Shown here: piece by piece, positions 7,559-15,875 of the stretch | How positions within the stretch are numbered: position 1 is the first letter of the stretch | How the letters are laid out: the number at the start of each line of letters is the position of its first letter | DNA from: Clostridia bacterium | GTDB taxonomy: Bacteria > Bacillota > Clostridia > Oscillospirales > Acutalibacteraceae | NCBI GenBank assembly: GCA_024692685.1 | Contig: JAILMJ010000107.1 | Location: forward strand, 1 to 39,127 | Length of the DNA: 39,127 nucleotides | Direction: 5' to 3' | Position numbers and translations under genes: made by a program | Notes under the pieces: generated by a model | Seen by the model: the letters and a program-made list of their open reading frames with translations, nothing else | Databases searched by the model: none | Told to the model about the DNA's origin: nothing

Positions 7559-8491
7559 ATGATTGTCGGGAGTTTGTTTTCTGGAATCGGCGGAATTGAT
7601 ATTGCTTTTGCACAGGCAAAGCATAAGATTATTTGGGCAAATGAATATGACAAAGATGCTTGTAAAACATATCAGTATAATATCCCAGATGTTAATCTAA
7701 TTGAAGAAGATATCAGAAAAGTTGATTTTAGTTTACTTGAAGATGTTGATATCATTACTGCCGGTTTCCCGTGTCAGCCGTTTTCGGTTTGCGGAAAGCA
7801 AAAAGGTTTCGATGATGACAGGGGCAATTTGTTCTTTGAAATAATGCGAGCCGTTGATTCCAAGAAGCCAAAAATTATTTTTCTTGAAAATGTTGCCAAT
7901 CTTACAGAGCATGACAACGGTAGAACATTTAATGTAATTCACAATGAACTATCCGAAAGAGGATATTATATCCGCTATCTTGTAGCCGATGCTGTTGATT
8001 ATGGATTCCCTCAACATAGAACAAGGACATACATTGTTGCGTTTGATAAAAAAGCCACAAGTGATAAATTCACTTTCCCCGAAAAGTGTGAATCGGAGAA
8101 AACACTTTTTGATATAATTGACCGAGAAGCGGATATTCCGGAAGAATACTATCTTCAACCGGGAAGCCGAGATTATGAAAAAATCAAGATAGCAATGACA
8201 GACAGAAATCAAATCTATCGTTTTTCGGATTTCGGTGTGCAATCGGGAAAAGACGGCATTTCGTTTACACTTAAAGCAAATATGGGGACTTGGTATAATC
8301 GTGTTCCAATCATAAGAGACGATTACGGTATTAGGCGAATAACACCCGAAGAATGCCTTGCGTTAATGGGCTTTCCGAAAGAATTTTCATTTCCCGATGA
8401 TGTGCCTGAAAAGAGTAAGTATACACAAGCAGGAAACACAGTAGTTGTTCCGGTTGTTAAATCTATTATCAAAAACATAAAATGTAAATAG
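7559..8491 (+). CDS. Second DNA (cytosine-5)-methyltransferase
   Basis: 310 residues, compact. Motif I SLFSGIGGIDIAF (5-17), motif IV GFPCQPFSVCG with catalytic Cys72, motif VI ENVANL (Glu110), motif VIII QHRTRTYIVAF and motif X QAGNTVVVPVV near the end are all present, so it should be active. The target recognition region (about 175-255) differs from that of the first enzyme, suggesting either a different site or methylation of a different strand or position. It starts 1 nt after the DUF262 gene stop and closes the operon. AT-rich composition matches the rest of the island and differs from the genes to the right. Confidence 0.95.
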   Translation: MIVGSLFSGIGGIDIAFAQAKHKIIWANEYDKDACKTYQYNIPDVNLIEEDIRKVDFSLLEDVDIITAGFPCQPFSVCGKQKGFDDDRGNLFFEIMRAVDSKKPKIIFLENVANLTEHDNGRTFNVIHNELSERGYYIRYLVADAVDYGFPQHRTRTYIVAFDKKATSDKFTFPEKCESEKTLFDIIDREADIPEEYYLQPGSRDYEKIKIAMTDRNQIYRFSDFGVQSGKDGISFTLKANMGTWYNRVPIIRDDYGIRRITPEECLALMGFPKEFSFPDDVPEKSKYTQAGNTVVVPVVKSIIKNIKCK

Positions 8492-8612
8492 CAGTTTAAA
8501 AAGAATTAGTTTTATTATTTATTATGCTGATTGCTTTTTATATAATATTAGTGTAGCATAACGGAATGATTACCTTTTTAATCGGACTTGTCGGGGGTAA
8601 GGAGGGGAATTG

Positions 8613-10067
8613 ATGAACGAAGAGAACAGAATGTACGTGCCGCAGCGTGAAATACTGTTATACGGAGTTGCAAACGGCGGTCAGACTATCAGCTACAATA
8701 CGCTGACAGGATATCTCACCTATTTCCTTGTCAATATATTCAACGTGGATGCAAAAATTGTTTCTTCAATGCTTTTCATCGAGGGAATATGGGATGCTCT
8801 GAACGACCCGCTGATGGGTTCTGTTGTTGACCGCACCAGAACGCGCTGGGGCAAGCTTGTGCCTTATCTGCGTGTTGTTCCGCTTCCGCTGGCTGTTTCC
8901 ACGGCTCTGCTGTTTTCGGGTCCTTTGTTTGTGGGAAATCGTGCTCCTTCCGATCCGGTAAAAGTTATTTATATGATTGTTACCTACTTCGTGTGGGAAT
9001 TTTTCTACACGGTTGGCGATGTTCCGTTCTGGGGGCTGTCAACCGCAATATCTCCCAGCCCGCTCGACCGCACACGTGCCATTACGTCTGCCCGTTTTAT
9101 ATCGACATTCCTGGGCGGTATCCCGGGCGTTACCATCCCGATTTTGCTGGATGTTGTGAACGGGGGAGGCCTTGGAGGAAATCTCCGTGTGTTTTTCTGT
9201 ATGTTTGCGATTATTTCCGGTACTGTCGGTATGGTGCTGTTCAGTCTTGCCGGATTCTTTGTTAAAGAACGCATTGCCCAGTCTAATGAGGAGCCGTCGA
9301 TTTCAGACAGCTTCCGTGCGATGTTTACAAACCGTGTTCTGCGTCTGCTTATTTTTAAGGAACTGCTCAGCGCATTGGGCGATATAGGCGGAGTTTTTAC
9401 AACCTATTATTATCTTGATGTGCTCGGTCACGCTTCTCTTACTTTACTTACGGGTGCTCCGGGTGTTGTAGTTACCGTGGTGAGCTACACGCTGATAAGG
9501 AAATTGAAGGAAAGATTCAACAATCGTCAGTTGAGTATTATGTCTATGGTTGCTCCTTCTGTAATGACAAGTCTCAAATTCCTTGTCGCCATCGGTTCAG
9601 GAAGATATATGAAACTTGCCTGGATGATTCCGCTTTCTATTGTTGAAAGTATGTTTAACAGCTTCTTCGCAGGTGTCGGAAGCGTGGTTCCGACCGAGAT
9701 GATAGGCGAGGCGGTTGACTATATGGAGTGGAAAACGGGAAAGCGCACCGAGGGAGTCAGCTTTTCCGCGCTGACTTTTGTCTCAAAATTCAAGGGAGCC
9801 ATATCACGTTCTGTCGGCACGTTCCTAATACCCGTGATAGGTTACAGGACCTCCAATACCGGCGCTATTGTTATACAGACACCGACGACAAAACGCAATA
9901 TTTTTGCTATGTATACCATAGTGCCTTCATTGCTCAGATTGCTCGGTATTATTCCGCTTCTGTTTTATGATTTGGTCGGTGAAAAGCGTGAGCTTATGTA
10001 TCATGAACTGACAAGGAGACGTGCCGAAGTTGAAAAAGAGCCGGAAGAAATAACTTCTCCGAGTTAA
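8613..10067 (+). CDS. GPH-family (MelB-like) sugar:cation symporter
   Basis: 484 residues with about 12 predicted membrane helices. It belongs to the glycoside-pentoside-hexuronide group of the MFS fold. The loop DPLMGSVVDRTRTRWGKLVPYL near residue 55-80 matches the conserved DxxxG..D..TR.R.GK.RP motif, although the usual Arg-Pro is Leu-Val here. WKTGKRTEGVSFSALTFVSKF (about 370-390) matches the second family motif (RxEG). The ATG at 8613 follows AAGGAGGGG (8599-8607); an in-frame TTG one codon earlier is less likely. Its G+C content is clearly higher than that of the island to the left, marking the return to core genome. Substrate unknown; unlike the two relatives at 10553 and 27808 it has no long C-terminal domain. 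Confidence 0.9.
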   Translation: MNEENRMYVPQREILLYGVANGGQTISYNTLTGYLTYFLVNIFNVDAKIVSSMLFIEGIWDALNDPLMGSVVDRTRTRWGKLVPYLRVVPLPLAVSTALLFSGPLFVGNRAPSDPVKVIYMIVTYFVWEFFYTVGDVPFWGLSTAISPSPLDRTRAITSARFISTFLGGIPGVTIPILLDVVNGGGLGGNLRVFFCMFAIISGTVGMVLFSLAGFFVKERIAQSNEEPSISDSFRAMFTNRVLRLLIFKELLSALGDIGGVFTTYYYLDVLGHASLTLLTGAPGVVVTVVSYTLIRKLKERFNNRQLSIMSMVAPSVMTSLKFLVAIGSGRYMKLAWMIPLSIVESMFNSFFAGVGSVVPTEMIGEAVDYMEWKTGKRTEGVSFSALTFVSKFKGAISRSVGTFLIPVIGYRTSNTGAIVIQTPTTKRNIFAMYTIVPSLLRLLGIIPLLFYDLVGEKRELMYHELTRRRAEVEKEPEEITSPS

Positions 10068-10089
10068 ACATTTATTGCTTTCAGGCAAA

Positions 10090-10149
10090 AAAGCTCGCAG
10101 CAGAAGGGCGGATGTCCGCTCAATAACCGCTGCGAGCTTTAGCTTTTTA
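10090..10149. terminator. Bidirectional terminator with nested hairpin
   Basis: AAAGCTCGCAGC (10090-10101) pairs with GCTGCGAGCTTT (10129-10140), and an inner hairpin GCGGA/TCCGC (10108-10119) sits in its loop. It lies between convergent genes with T-rich sequence on the right and A-rich on the left, so it can stop both transcripts. Confidence 0.85.
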
Positions 10150-10151
10150 TG

Positions 10152-10499
10152 TTACCCTCTCAGTTTTTTCATATATCCGCATTTTTGACAAACGGCATAA
10201 GATTCAGTCTTGGCTTTCTTCCTCAGCAGAACGAAAATGACTATCAGCAGGCCGATACCGGTGCACGCCAGCAGAATGTATAACAGGGTGGTAAGACAAC
10301 CTGTTTTCTTTTGCTCGGATACAGCCTGCACAACCATCTGACCTGAGCATTTCGGGCATATCAGAGTGTCGTGTATATGATTATTGTTTTTTGAACGGGA
10401 AACCGGCTGCATAGGTTTGTCGTCTTTGGGCGCACCGCAGACCGGGCAAAAACGGTCATCTTCCGAGAGCTGAAAACCGCAAATAGTACAGTAGGGCAT
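10152..10499 (-). CDS. Membrane protein with N- and C-terminal zinc ribbons
   Basis: 115 residues. YCTICGFQLSEDDRFCPVCG (3-22) is a double-CxxC zinc ribbon. A second set, CPKC (about 48-51) and CQKCGY near the C-terminus, is separated by a hydrophobic segment TLLYILLACTGIGLLIVIFV, which is a single membrane helix. An upstream in-frame ATG at 10508 sits directly on the AAAGGA ribosome binding site, so the ATG at 10499 is chosen. It follows the transporter gene by about 50 nt on the same strand and may be co-transcribed. No specific function can be given. Confidence 0.75.
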   Translation of the reverse strand: MPYCTICGFQLSEDDRFCPVCGAPKDDKPMQPVSRSKNNNHIHDTLICPKCSGQMVVQAVSEQKKTGCLTTLLYILLACTGIGLLIVIFVLLRKKAKTESYAVCQKCGYMKKLRG

Positions 10500-10552
10500 T
10501 GTCAACACATCCTTTGCCGATCAGAACTTTTATTATTTCAATTATCAAAATA

Positions 10553-12886
10553 TCATTTACGCAGGCGCTTTTCTGCCTCACGGCTTTCGCGGTCAAGACG
10601 GCGGCGCTCCGCAAGCTCTTCCTGCTCCCTGCGCTCCGCTGCAAGGCGCTCGTTTCTTAAATTAACGACATTGTCGTAGTCGGCTGTTATCTCATCAAGG
10701 TGACGGTAACCTTCGTACAGGTCAATTGTGCGCTTTGCGGCGAGATACGGAGCCGCGACAAGAGCGTATATGTTCTGCCTGGTCGAGGCGTCTTTCATCG
10801 CCTTACGGCGGGCTTTAGCCTGTTCCCCGGTTTCATCGGGCATATTGTATGCCGCTTCATATTCGGCGTGATCGAATTCAACTATGCCGTCAGGGTAATA
10901 CTTTGCCGCAAGCTGAGCGGATTTCATCAGCTGTCTGGTGCTGCGGATTTCCTGCCTGCGGAAGATTCGTTCCTCACGTATATTCGATGAAGGCAGGTTC
11001 CTGGCCTTTTCGATCAATTCTTCTGCGTTATCGAAAAAATGCTGCGGGCCTGCGTCAACAATGGCGCGGCAGAGTTCAAGCTGCGCCTGACCGAAGGGCG
11101 TTTCAAAGCGGCGCAATTCCCTCATCACGAATTCCGCAATCTCAATTTCTTCGTTGTAATTGCGGGCATCTTCAATGGCTTGCTTTGCGGCTTTTACCGC
11201 CTGCGCCCGTGCTTCTTTTTCTTCATCGGTTTCCGCCGGGGTATGACGCGCGGCGCTTACCGTGCTGTAATGGGGAACCTCTTTCTTTTTGAGTCCGTCA
11301 TATTTCCTGGCCCTCATTACCGCCTCGCATCCCTCAATGTATGACACGTCGTCACGCTCGTCCGAGTTGCGGTCTTCAACTATTGTGCGTATGCGGATAA
11401 CACGTATCATCGATTTCTGTCCGGTTTCCGATATATCATAGGCAAACCACGGAAGCACGTCGATGATTGCGCCGAATATGGAGATTTTAATCAGCGTCTC
11501 CATCAGCGGAAACAGGACACAATTCGGGTTGAGAGTCTGCTCGGAAAGAGGCTTGTTTTCATCATAATTGCTGTAAACATCCAGCACGGAGTAATCGTTT
11601 CCGTCGAAGCCTTTTCGCTTGTAAACCCAAGGCAGAAACAGACCGGTAAACATCCCGATAACTCCGCCTGTATAAGACGAAATCAGGTTGAATGCTCCGT
11701 CAATTCTTTCGCCGATAAGGTATTGCTGGTTGTCGCGCATATCCGATTCAATGGCGCTGTCGATGACATTATAGGTATCCACAAATCGGTCAAGCGTATA
11801 TACGACAAAGAGACCGATGCCCGCGAGCGGGGACTTGTAAAACAGGAAATATGAAGCAATCAGAAAAACCTGTATAACATTTTTTACAATCTTGATTTTC
11901 TTTTTGCCGAACTTTTTTATAAACCACGGGGATAAAAGCATACCCCAGAAGTTCGCGTTGTAAGAGATTGTGTTCAGAATACCGTATGTGGAGCTCTTCA
12001 TTATATGGGCGCGGTAAACCATCCAGTTCCACAGGTCGCCTTTTGCTCCTTCAAGGAAGTTGTTCCAGCCGTCCATACAGCGTATCCAGAATATTTTGTT
12101 GCCGGCCACGGCACGAAGCGAGCCGGTGAAACTCATCTTTGTGATACGGCTTTTCGGCAGAACAAGGCGTTCACGAGTGCCGAAATATGCCACAAGCACA
12201 AGTGGCATCAGCAGAGCAACGGGAGTATAGGCTCCGCGATAATAATGCATCGAATATTTCTGGTCGTTTTCCGTGAGCAGGGTGACCATAAACGGATAAT
12301 AGACATTGTTAATGGTATAACCCATAGAGTATATGATGCTCGTTATAGCCATAATCTTTGTGCGTTCCTGTGTATTCGGCGTTATGACGTGAATCATATT
12401 CTCTACGCCTGTTCTCACCCAGCCCTGCACATATCCCTGTATCTGGCCGATAAGGAAGAGCATAATAATCATCATGTAGCGGCCGAATTTGAAGCCGTCG
12501 CGCACCTGCTCATACGGGAGCCAGAGCGAGATAAGCGTGAGTATCATTGAAGGAATGGCGAGCTTTAAATAGACGCGGTATTTTCCGTCTTTTGAGCGCA
12601 AATTGTCGATAATATAGGCGTTGATTGGGGTGGTGAGGTACCCTATGCCTGTGCATACATAGCCCATAATGAGCAGCTCGGTGTTGTTCATACCGAGAGT
12701 CATACCGGTAAACTCATTACCCACACCGAAACCGATGCTCCAGTTGACTGCCATCATCAAAAACATCCAGCCTACACTTAGCATCACAACTTCTTTATAC
12801 GGTACGTATTCACCCGGGCGCGGCTGCTGCCAGTAGGTTTTTACGTCTTTTATGATATCGGTACCTTTCTGAATCAGCCCGTGCAT
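10553..12886 (-). CDS. GPH/MFS-type transporter with large C-terminal cytoplasmic domain (paralogue of 27808-29994)
   Basis: 777 residues, far longer than the about 450-500 of typical GPH symporters. Residues about 30-485 form the membrane part with about 12 helices; RDNQQYLIGERIDGAFNLIS (384-403) and the loop after helix 2 fit the GPH group. Residues about 500-777 are hydrophilic and helical: a block NEEIEIAEFVMRELRRFETP (578-597), then GQAQLEL, a helical stretch (622-676) ending VEFDHAEY, and a strongly charged coiled coil at the end (745-777, rich in E and R). The first two blocks are shared with the transporter at 27808-29994. TAAGGAG lies before the ATG. Substrate and role of the extra domain are unknown; it could couple transport to metabolism or bind a partner. 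Confidence 0.85.
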   Translation of the reverse strand: MHGLIQKGTDIIKDVKTYWQQPRPGEYVPYKEVVMLSVGWMFLMMAVNWSIGFGVGNEFTGMTLGMNNTELLIMGYVCTGIGYLTTPINAYIIDNLRSKDGKYRVYLKLAIPSMILTLISLWLPYEQVRDGFKFGRYMMIIMLFLIGQIQGYVQGWVRTGVENMIHVITPNTQERTKIMAITSIIYSMGYTINNVYYPFMVTLLTENDQKYSMHYYRGAYTPVALLMPLVLVAYFGTRERLVLPKSRITKMSFTGSLRAVAGNKIFWIRCMDGWNNFLEGAKGDLWNWMVYRAHIMKSSTYGILNTISYNANFWGMLLSPWFIKKFGKKKIKIVKNVIQVFLIASYFLFYKSPLAGIGLFVVYTLDRFVDTYNVIDSAIESDMRDNQQYLIGERIDGAFNLISSYTGGVIGMFTGLFLPWVYKRKGFDGNDYSVLDVYSNYDENKPLSEQTLNPNCVLFPLMETLIKISIFGAIIDVLPWFAYDISETGQKSMIRVIRIRTIVEDRNSDERDDVSYIEGCEAVMRARKYDGLKKKEVPHYSTVSAARHTPAETDEEKEARAQAVKAAKQAIEDARNYNEEIEIAEFVMRELRRFETPFGQAQLELCRAIVDAGPQHFFDNAEELIEKARNLPSSNIREERIFRRQEIRSTRQLMKSAQLAAKYYPDGIVEFDHAEYEAAYNMPDETGEQAKARRKAMKDASTRQNIYALVAAPYLAAKRTIDLYEGYRHLDEITADYDNVVNLRNERLAAERREQEELAERRRLDRESREAEKRLRK

Positions 12887-12924
12887 GTCAGTATCTCCTT
12901 AAACTTTAATCGGGTTACAATTAA

Positions 12925-12954
12925 ATTATAAATAATAATATGTCTCCTTGTCAA
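12925..12954 (-). promoter_or_regulatory. Promoter of the 10553-12886 transporter
   Basis: On the minus strand: TTGACA (complement of 12949-12954), 18-bp spacer, TATAAT (complement of 12925-12930), about 40 nt before the start codon. Confidence 0.7.
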
Positions 12955-12983
12955 CATCAAAAAGTATAAACAGTATGCCGGTT

Positions 12984-13020
12984 AAAAAAAAGTCCGCAGG
13001 TTTTGTGTTAACCTGCGGAC
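12984..13020 (-). terminator. Terminator of the secreted metallophosphoesterase gene
   Basis: An 11-bp stem GTCCGCAGGTT (12992-13002) with AACCTGCGGAC (13010-13020). On the minus strand it is followed by eight U (A-run 12984-12991). Confidence 0.9.
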
Positions 13021-13034
13021 CCGGTTTTCAGAAT

Positions 13035-14240
13035 TTATCCGTGCGTGATTTTATTCCAGACTGTTTTGAAGAAATTGATTGCGGAGTCAAGAAAGTTTCT
13101 GAATGCCAGCTGGATTTTGTCCGTTACACTCCCGTTTTCAAGCAGTTCCTCGGCATCGATATAATAGGTGTCATAAGTGTCGGTGTTGCTTTTATCCAGA
13201 GTGATTACGCGAAAGCCTCTGTTTCTGTCGTTATATGACAGGAAAGTGATGCCCGCGGTTGAAACAAGGTCAATTCCCTCATAAGGCACAATGTAATTAT
13301 TGATATGATCGTGACCGTAGAATACTGCTTTGACATCTTTCTGCTCAATCATGGCGTCAAGCTCTGCGTATCCCGGTTCAAAATCCAAATTGGGCGGGCA
13401 GGGAGCCTCGTTCATCCAGTTTGTGTTTTTGTCTATGCCGTCGGGCAGAGTGTAATACTTTCCGCCGTATGATACCGCGCCCGCGGTGTCTTTATCAGTC
13501 TCTTTAAGCGCTTTGTAAATCTGAGGCGGAACTATATGCTGAAAAGCGATGGAGGGTACGGGATTTCCTCCGTTTGCCTCTTTTAATTCATTTGATTTTT
13601 CACGGTACCATTCAATTTGTTCCGGCATTACATATCCGTAACCGCCGTAACTGTCGTCCGGGTTATAGTTGCCGGAGTCGATGCACCAGATGTTGTAAGC
13701 AACCTTGTCGCTGTCGGCTGATTCAAATATCGGCACATTGTAAGTGCCTGCGTTTAAAGTCTTGTTTTCACCCGATTGAGCCTCGCAGACAACGCCCGCG
13801 CAGCCGATGTAGCAGGAATAGGTTTCATACTGCTCTATCTGCTCAACCTTTGTATACGCGGTATCATCATCGTCGTGATTGCCGAAAACAGCCGCAACGG
13901 GAACCCCGATATCCTCAAAGAGGTCCATTACCTGTTTAAGCGCGGAGCGCGCAAGGGCTTTGGTGCCGCAGTAGTAGCCGGCAATATTATCGCCGGTAAG
14001 CACTATCAGATCGGGTTCGCTTTTTTCAACGGCGGCTCTGATTGCTTTTTTTGTAAGATTTGAGAGGAATGCATCATCCTGTATATCGGCAACCTGGAGA
14101 ATTGTGAATTTGCCGTCATCGCCGAATGAAAGATGGGCATTTTCGGGCCGGGAAACATCAACCTCTGCAGCATAACCGGGCAGTATAATCATTAATGCCG
14201 TAATTGCGCTCATCAGAAGAGCAATAACTTTTTTCATCAT
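13035..14240 (-). CDS. Secreted calcineurin-like metallophosphoesterase
   Basis: 401 residues with a signal peptide (about 1-25, ending GYAA). The metallophosphoesterase core is visible: LQVADIQDD (Asp52), LTGDNIAGYY (83-85 GDN), VFGNHDDDD (120-123 GNHD), a conserved His in FQHIVPP and the final YGHDH. The first motif is D-x-Q rather than the usual D-x-H; the same change is found in the protein at 32897-34042. These enzymes use two metal ions to cleave phosphate mono- or diesters; location outside the membrane suggests scavenging of phosphorylated compounds or cell-envelope turnover. Two adjacent ATG codons (14240, 14237) are possible starts; the second is better spaced from an AGG motif. Substrate unknown. 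Confidence 0.88.
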   Translation of the reverse strand: MMKKVIALLMSAITALMIILPGYAAEVDVSRPENAHLSFGDDGKFTILQVADIQDDAFLSNLTKKAIRAAVEKSEPDLIVLTGDNIAGYYCGTKALARSALKQVMDLFEDIGVPVAAVFGNHDDDDTAYTKVEQIEQYETYSCYIGCAGVVCEAQSGENKTLNAGTYNVPIFESADSDKVAYNIWCIDSGNYNPDDSYGGYGYVMPEQIEWYREKSNELKEANGGNPVPSIAFQHIVPPQIYKALKETDKDTAGAVSYGGKYYTLPDGIDKNTNWMNEAPCPPNLDFEPGYAELDAMIEQKDVKAVFYGHDHINNYIVPYEGIDLVSTAGITFLSYNDRNRGFRVITLDKSNTDTYDTYYIDAEELLENGSVTDKIQLAFRNFLDSAINFFKTVWNKITHG

Positions 14241-14271
14241 AAAACCTACATTTCCTGTATGCTATACATTA

Positions 14272-14299
14272 ATTTTATATCATTTCACCGAAAAATCAA
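14272..14299 (-). promoter_or_regulatory. Likely promoter of the metallophosphoesterase gene
   Basis: Minus strand: TTGATT (complement of 14294-14299), 16-bp spacer, TAAAAT (complement of 14272-14277). Consensus is moderate. The rest of 14300-14451 shows no gene or clear structure. Confidence 0.45.
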
Positions 14300-14451
14300 G
14301 CCGTTTGCGGGCTTTTTTGAAATCGGATGCAAAGCGGCGGCGTAAAGCTCATTCGTAATAAGAGATAAAGAGGGGACATATTAACCGCCGGATTTAGGGC
14401 ATGCGGAAAAAACGCTCGGAAATGCAATATAAATACGGCTTACAGCCTTTT

Positions 14452-15537
14452 TTATTCGGTTAAGTCCTTCTTCTGCTGTTTGTCGAGATACATTTTTCTG
14501 TCCGCTTCGGCGAGAGCCTCTGCAAAAGTGCTTTTTGCCGGATCAAAAAATTCGTAACCGACTGATACGGTAACAGACGGCGCATCTTTGCCTCTGTTCA
14601 GAGCGCTTTCCGCTTCTCTGCGGAGCCTGTCGTTGAGTTTGTCAATCGGGGCTCCTTTTTTAGTGATGATTGCGCACAGTTCATCCCCGCCCACACGGTA
14701 AATTTTCCCGTAAAGGCCATATACTTTACACGCTTTTGCGGCGAAAATCCTCAACACGGAGTCGCCGTAATTATGACCGAGATTGTCGTTGATATCCTTG
14801 AAGCCGTCAATATCAAAATACGCGATATATGCGCACTTGTTCAGATGCTTGCTGTCGTTTTGAAAGGCATTGCGGTTGAGCAAATGGGTGAGTTCATCGG
14901 TCATACTTACAAGAGAAGAATAAAAATCGTATATCATCACTGCGGCAAAATAAATAACTACCCAGTCAATCAGGAGTTCTCTGTTGATAATCTGGACGGT
15001 CAGTCCTGCTGCCATTATAATTATAATTGAAATAATTACAGCTCCGTTTGATGAATAATAGTCCCTGTTAAGAAAAGCAAGACAGACAAACATGCACAGG
15101 ATTGATATTGCAAGGAACAGAGGATAAAGAAAAGTTACAGTACCCCTGTGATATACATTTTCAAGATCAACTGAATAGACGATGCCTGTTTTGATATTTA
15201 TCAGAAGAAAGATAAAATTAATAGCGGGAACCGCCATCAGCCATCGCGAAAACCGGCTCGGGCGTATCGTATATGAAAAGAGTGCCGGAATAAGCGGAGA
15301 AAGGGCAAACTCAGTAAATACAACAAAAAAATGAAGCGGTCTCATCCGGGGAAAACGTCCGTCAAGCTGCACCTGGGCGCATTCAAGAGCGGCACACAGA
15401 GCAATCATTATGAAAGCCAGTGTAAAGCAGAATATATCGTGACGGTTCAAAGGAGAACTCCTGTGAATCATCAATAAAAGGGGAATAACCGATGAAACTA
15501 CGATAAAAATCATAGTCGTATAATACGGCTTTACCAT
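14452..15537 (-). CDS. Membrane-bound diguanylate cyclase (GGDEF domain)
   Basis: 361 residues. The first about 205 residues hold around seven hydrophobic segments, a membrane sensor layout. The C-terminal about 155 residues are a GGDEF domain: DELTHLLNRNAF at the start, YFDIDGFKDIND (metal and substrate binding), and the signature as RVGGDEL (283-287), where Leu replaces Phe, a tolerated variant. It makes c-di-GMP from two GTP. No RxxD inhibitory site is visible five residues before the signature, so product feedback is not expected. The long reading frame begins at 15663, but the ATG at 15537 has GGAGG at a good distance and is used here. It is divergent from the c-di-GMP riboswitch operon, which suggests a local signalling circuit. 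Confidence 0.92.
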   Translation of the reverse strand: MVKPYYTTMIFIVVSSVIPLLLMIHRSSPLNRHDIFCFTLAFIMIALCAALECAQVQLDGRFPRMRPLHFFVVFTEFALSPLIPALFSYTIRPSRFSRWLMAVPAINFIFLLINIKTGIVYSVDLENVYHRGTVTFLYPLFLAISILCMFVCLAFLNRDYYSSNGAVIISIIIIMAAGLTVQIINRELLIDWVVIYFAAVMIYDFYSSLVSMTDELTHLLNRNAFQNDSKHLNKCAYIAYFDIDGFKDINDNLGHNYGDSVLRIFAAKACKVYGLYGKIYRVGGDELCAIITKKGAPIDKLNDRLRREAESALNRGKDAPSVTVSVGYEFFDPAKSTFAEALAEADRKMYLDKQQKKDLTE

Positions 15538-15634
15538 TTCAACCTCCGTGAGACAGCGTGTGCGGTTTATTTGCTGCGCAGAAATACTTTTTTGCGTCAC
15601 CGGATAATATGCCGCGCCCGGCGACTGCAAATTT

Positions 15635-15663
15635 AATATAAAATAGAAGTAAACTAAAGTCAA
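15635..15663 (-). promoter_or_regulatory. Promoter of the diguanylate cyclase gene
   Basis: Minus strand: TTGACT (complement of 15658-15663), 17-bp spacer, TATATT (complement of 15635-15640). It gives a leader of about 90 nt and also shows that the upstream part of the long reading frame overlaps the promoter. Confidence 0.65.
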
Positions 15664-15761
15664 GTCTTAACCGATTTAAGAGTGGAGTTGACTGTAAAAT
15701 TTGTATAAAAATGCACAAAATTCAACAGCTTATTTTGGCAATTTTCAAATTGAAAAAAATA

Positions 15762-15790
15762 TTGCTTTTTTAAATTATATATGGTAAAAT
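15762..15790 (+). promoter_or_regulatory. Promoter of the riboswitch-pilus operon
   Basis: TTGCTT (15762-15767), 17-bp spacer, TAAAAT (15785-15790). Transcription would begin near 15797, directly before the riboswitch, as expected for a leader RNA. Confidence 0.6.
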
Positions 15791-15800
15791 ACACCGAAAA

Positions 15801-15875
15801 TTCAATTTGGCAAACCCGTCGAAAGGCGGAGACGCAAAGTTTAGTGTCTAAAAAACCTTAGGGTTTCATGATTGA
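15801..15875 (+). promoter_or_regulatory. Class I cyclic di-GMP riboswitch (GEMM-I aptamer)
   Basis: The conserved core elements of the GEMM-I aptamer occur in order: GGCAAACC (15809-15816), a short stem closed by a GAAA tetraloop (15821-15824), GACGCAAAG (15831-15839), CTAA (15848-15851), and AGGGTTTCATGA (15860-15871). P1 can close by TCAAT (15802-15806) with ATTGA (15871-15875). This aptamer binds c-di-GMP and controls transcription or translation of the gene downstream, here the pilus operon. It is a strong match by eye to the known consensus. Confidence 0.9.

Noticed and set aside
3568-8491. Idea that the island is a BREX or DISARM system
   Set aside because: No PglZ, PglX, helicase or DrmA/B-like genes are present; the genes fit a type II system with added Vsr and GmrSD-like proteins.
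12005-12550. Plus-strand frame of 181 residues opposite the long transporter
   Set aside because: It is rich in His and Cys by reverse reading of transmembrane codons and has no start signal; the opposite strand is clearly coding.
15538-15635. A second c-di-GMP riboswitch in the cyclase leader, suggested by GGTGACGCAAAAAAG on the minus strand
   Set aside because: The GGCAAACC element and the GAAA-capped stem before it are missing, so the match is by chance.
15538-15663. N-terminal extension of the diguanylate cyclase by 42 residues
   Set aside because: It overlaps the promoter boxes and has no ribosome binding site, whereas the ATG at 15537 has GGAGG.
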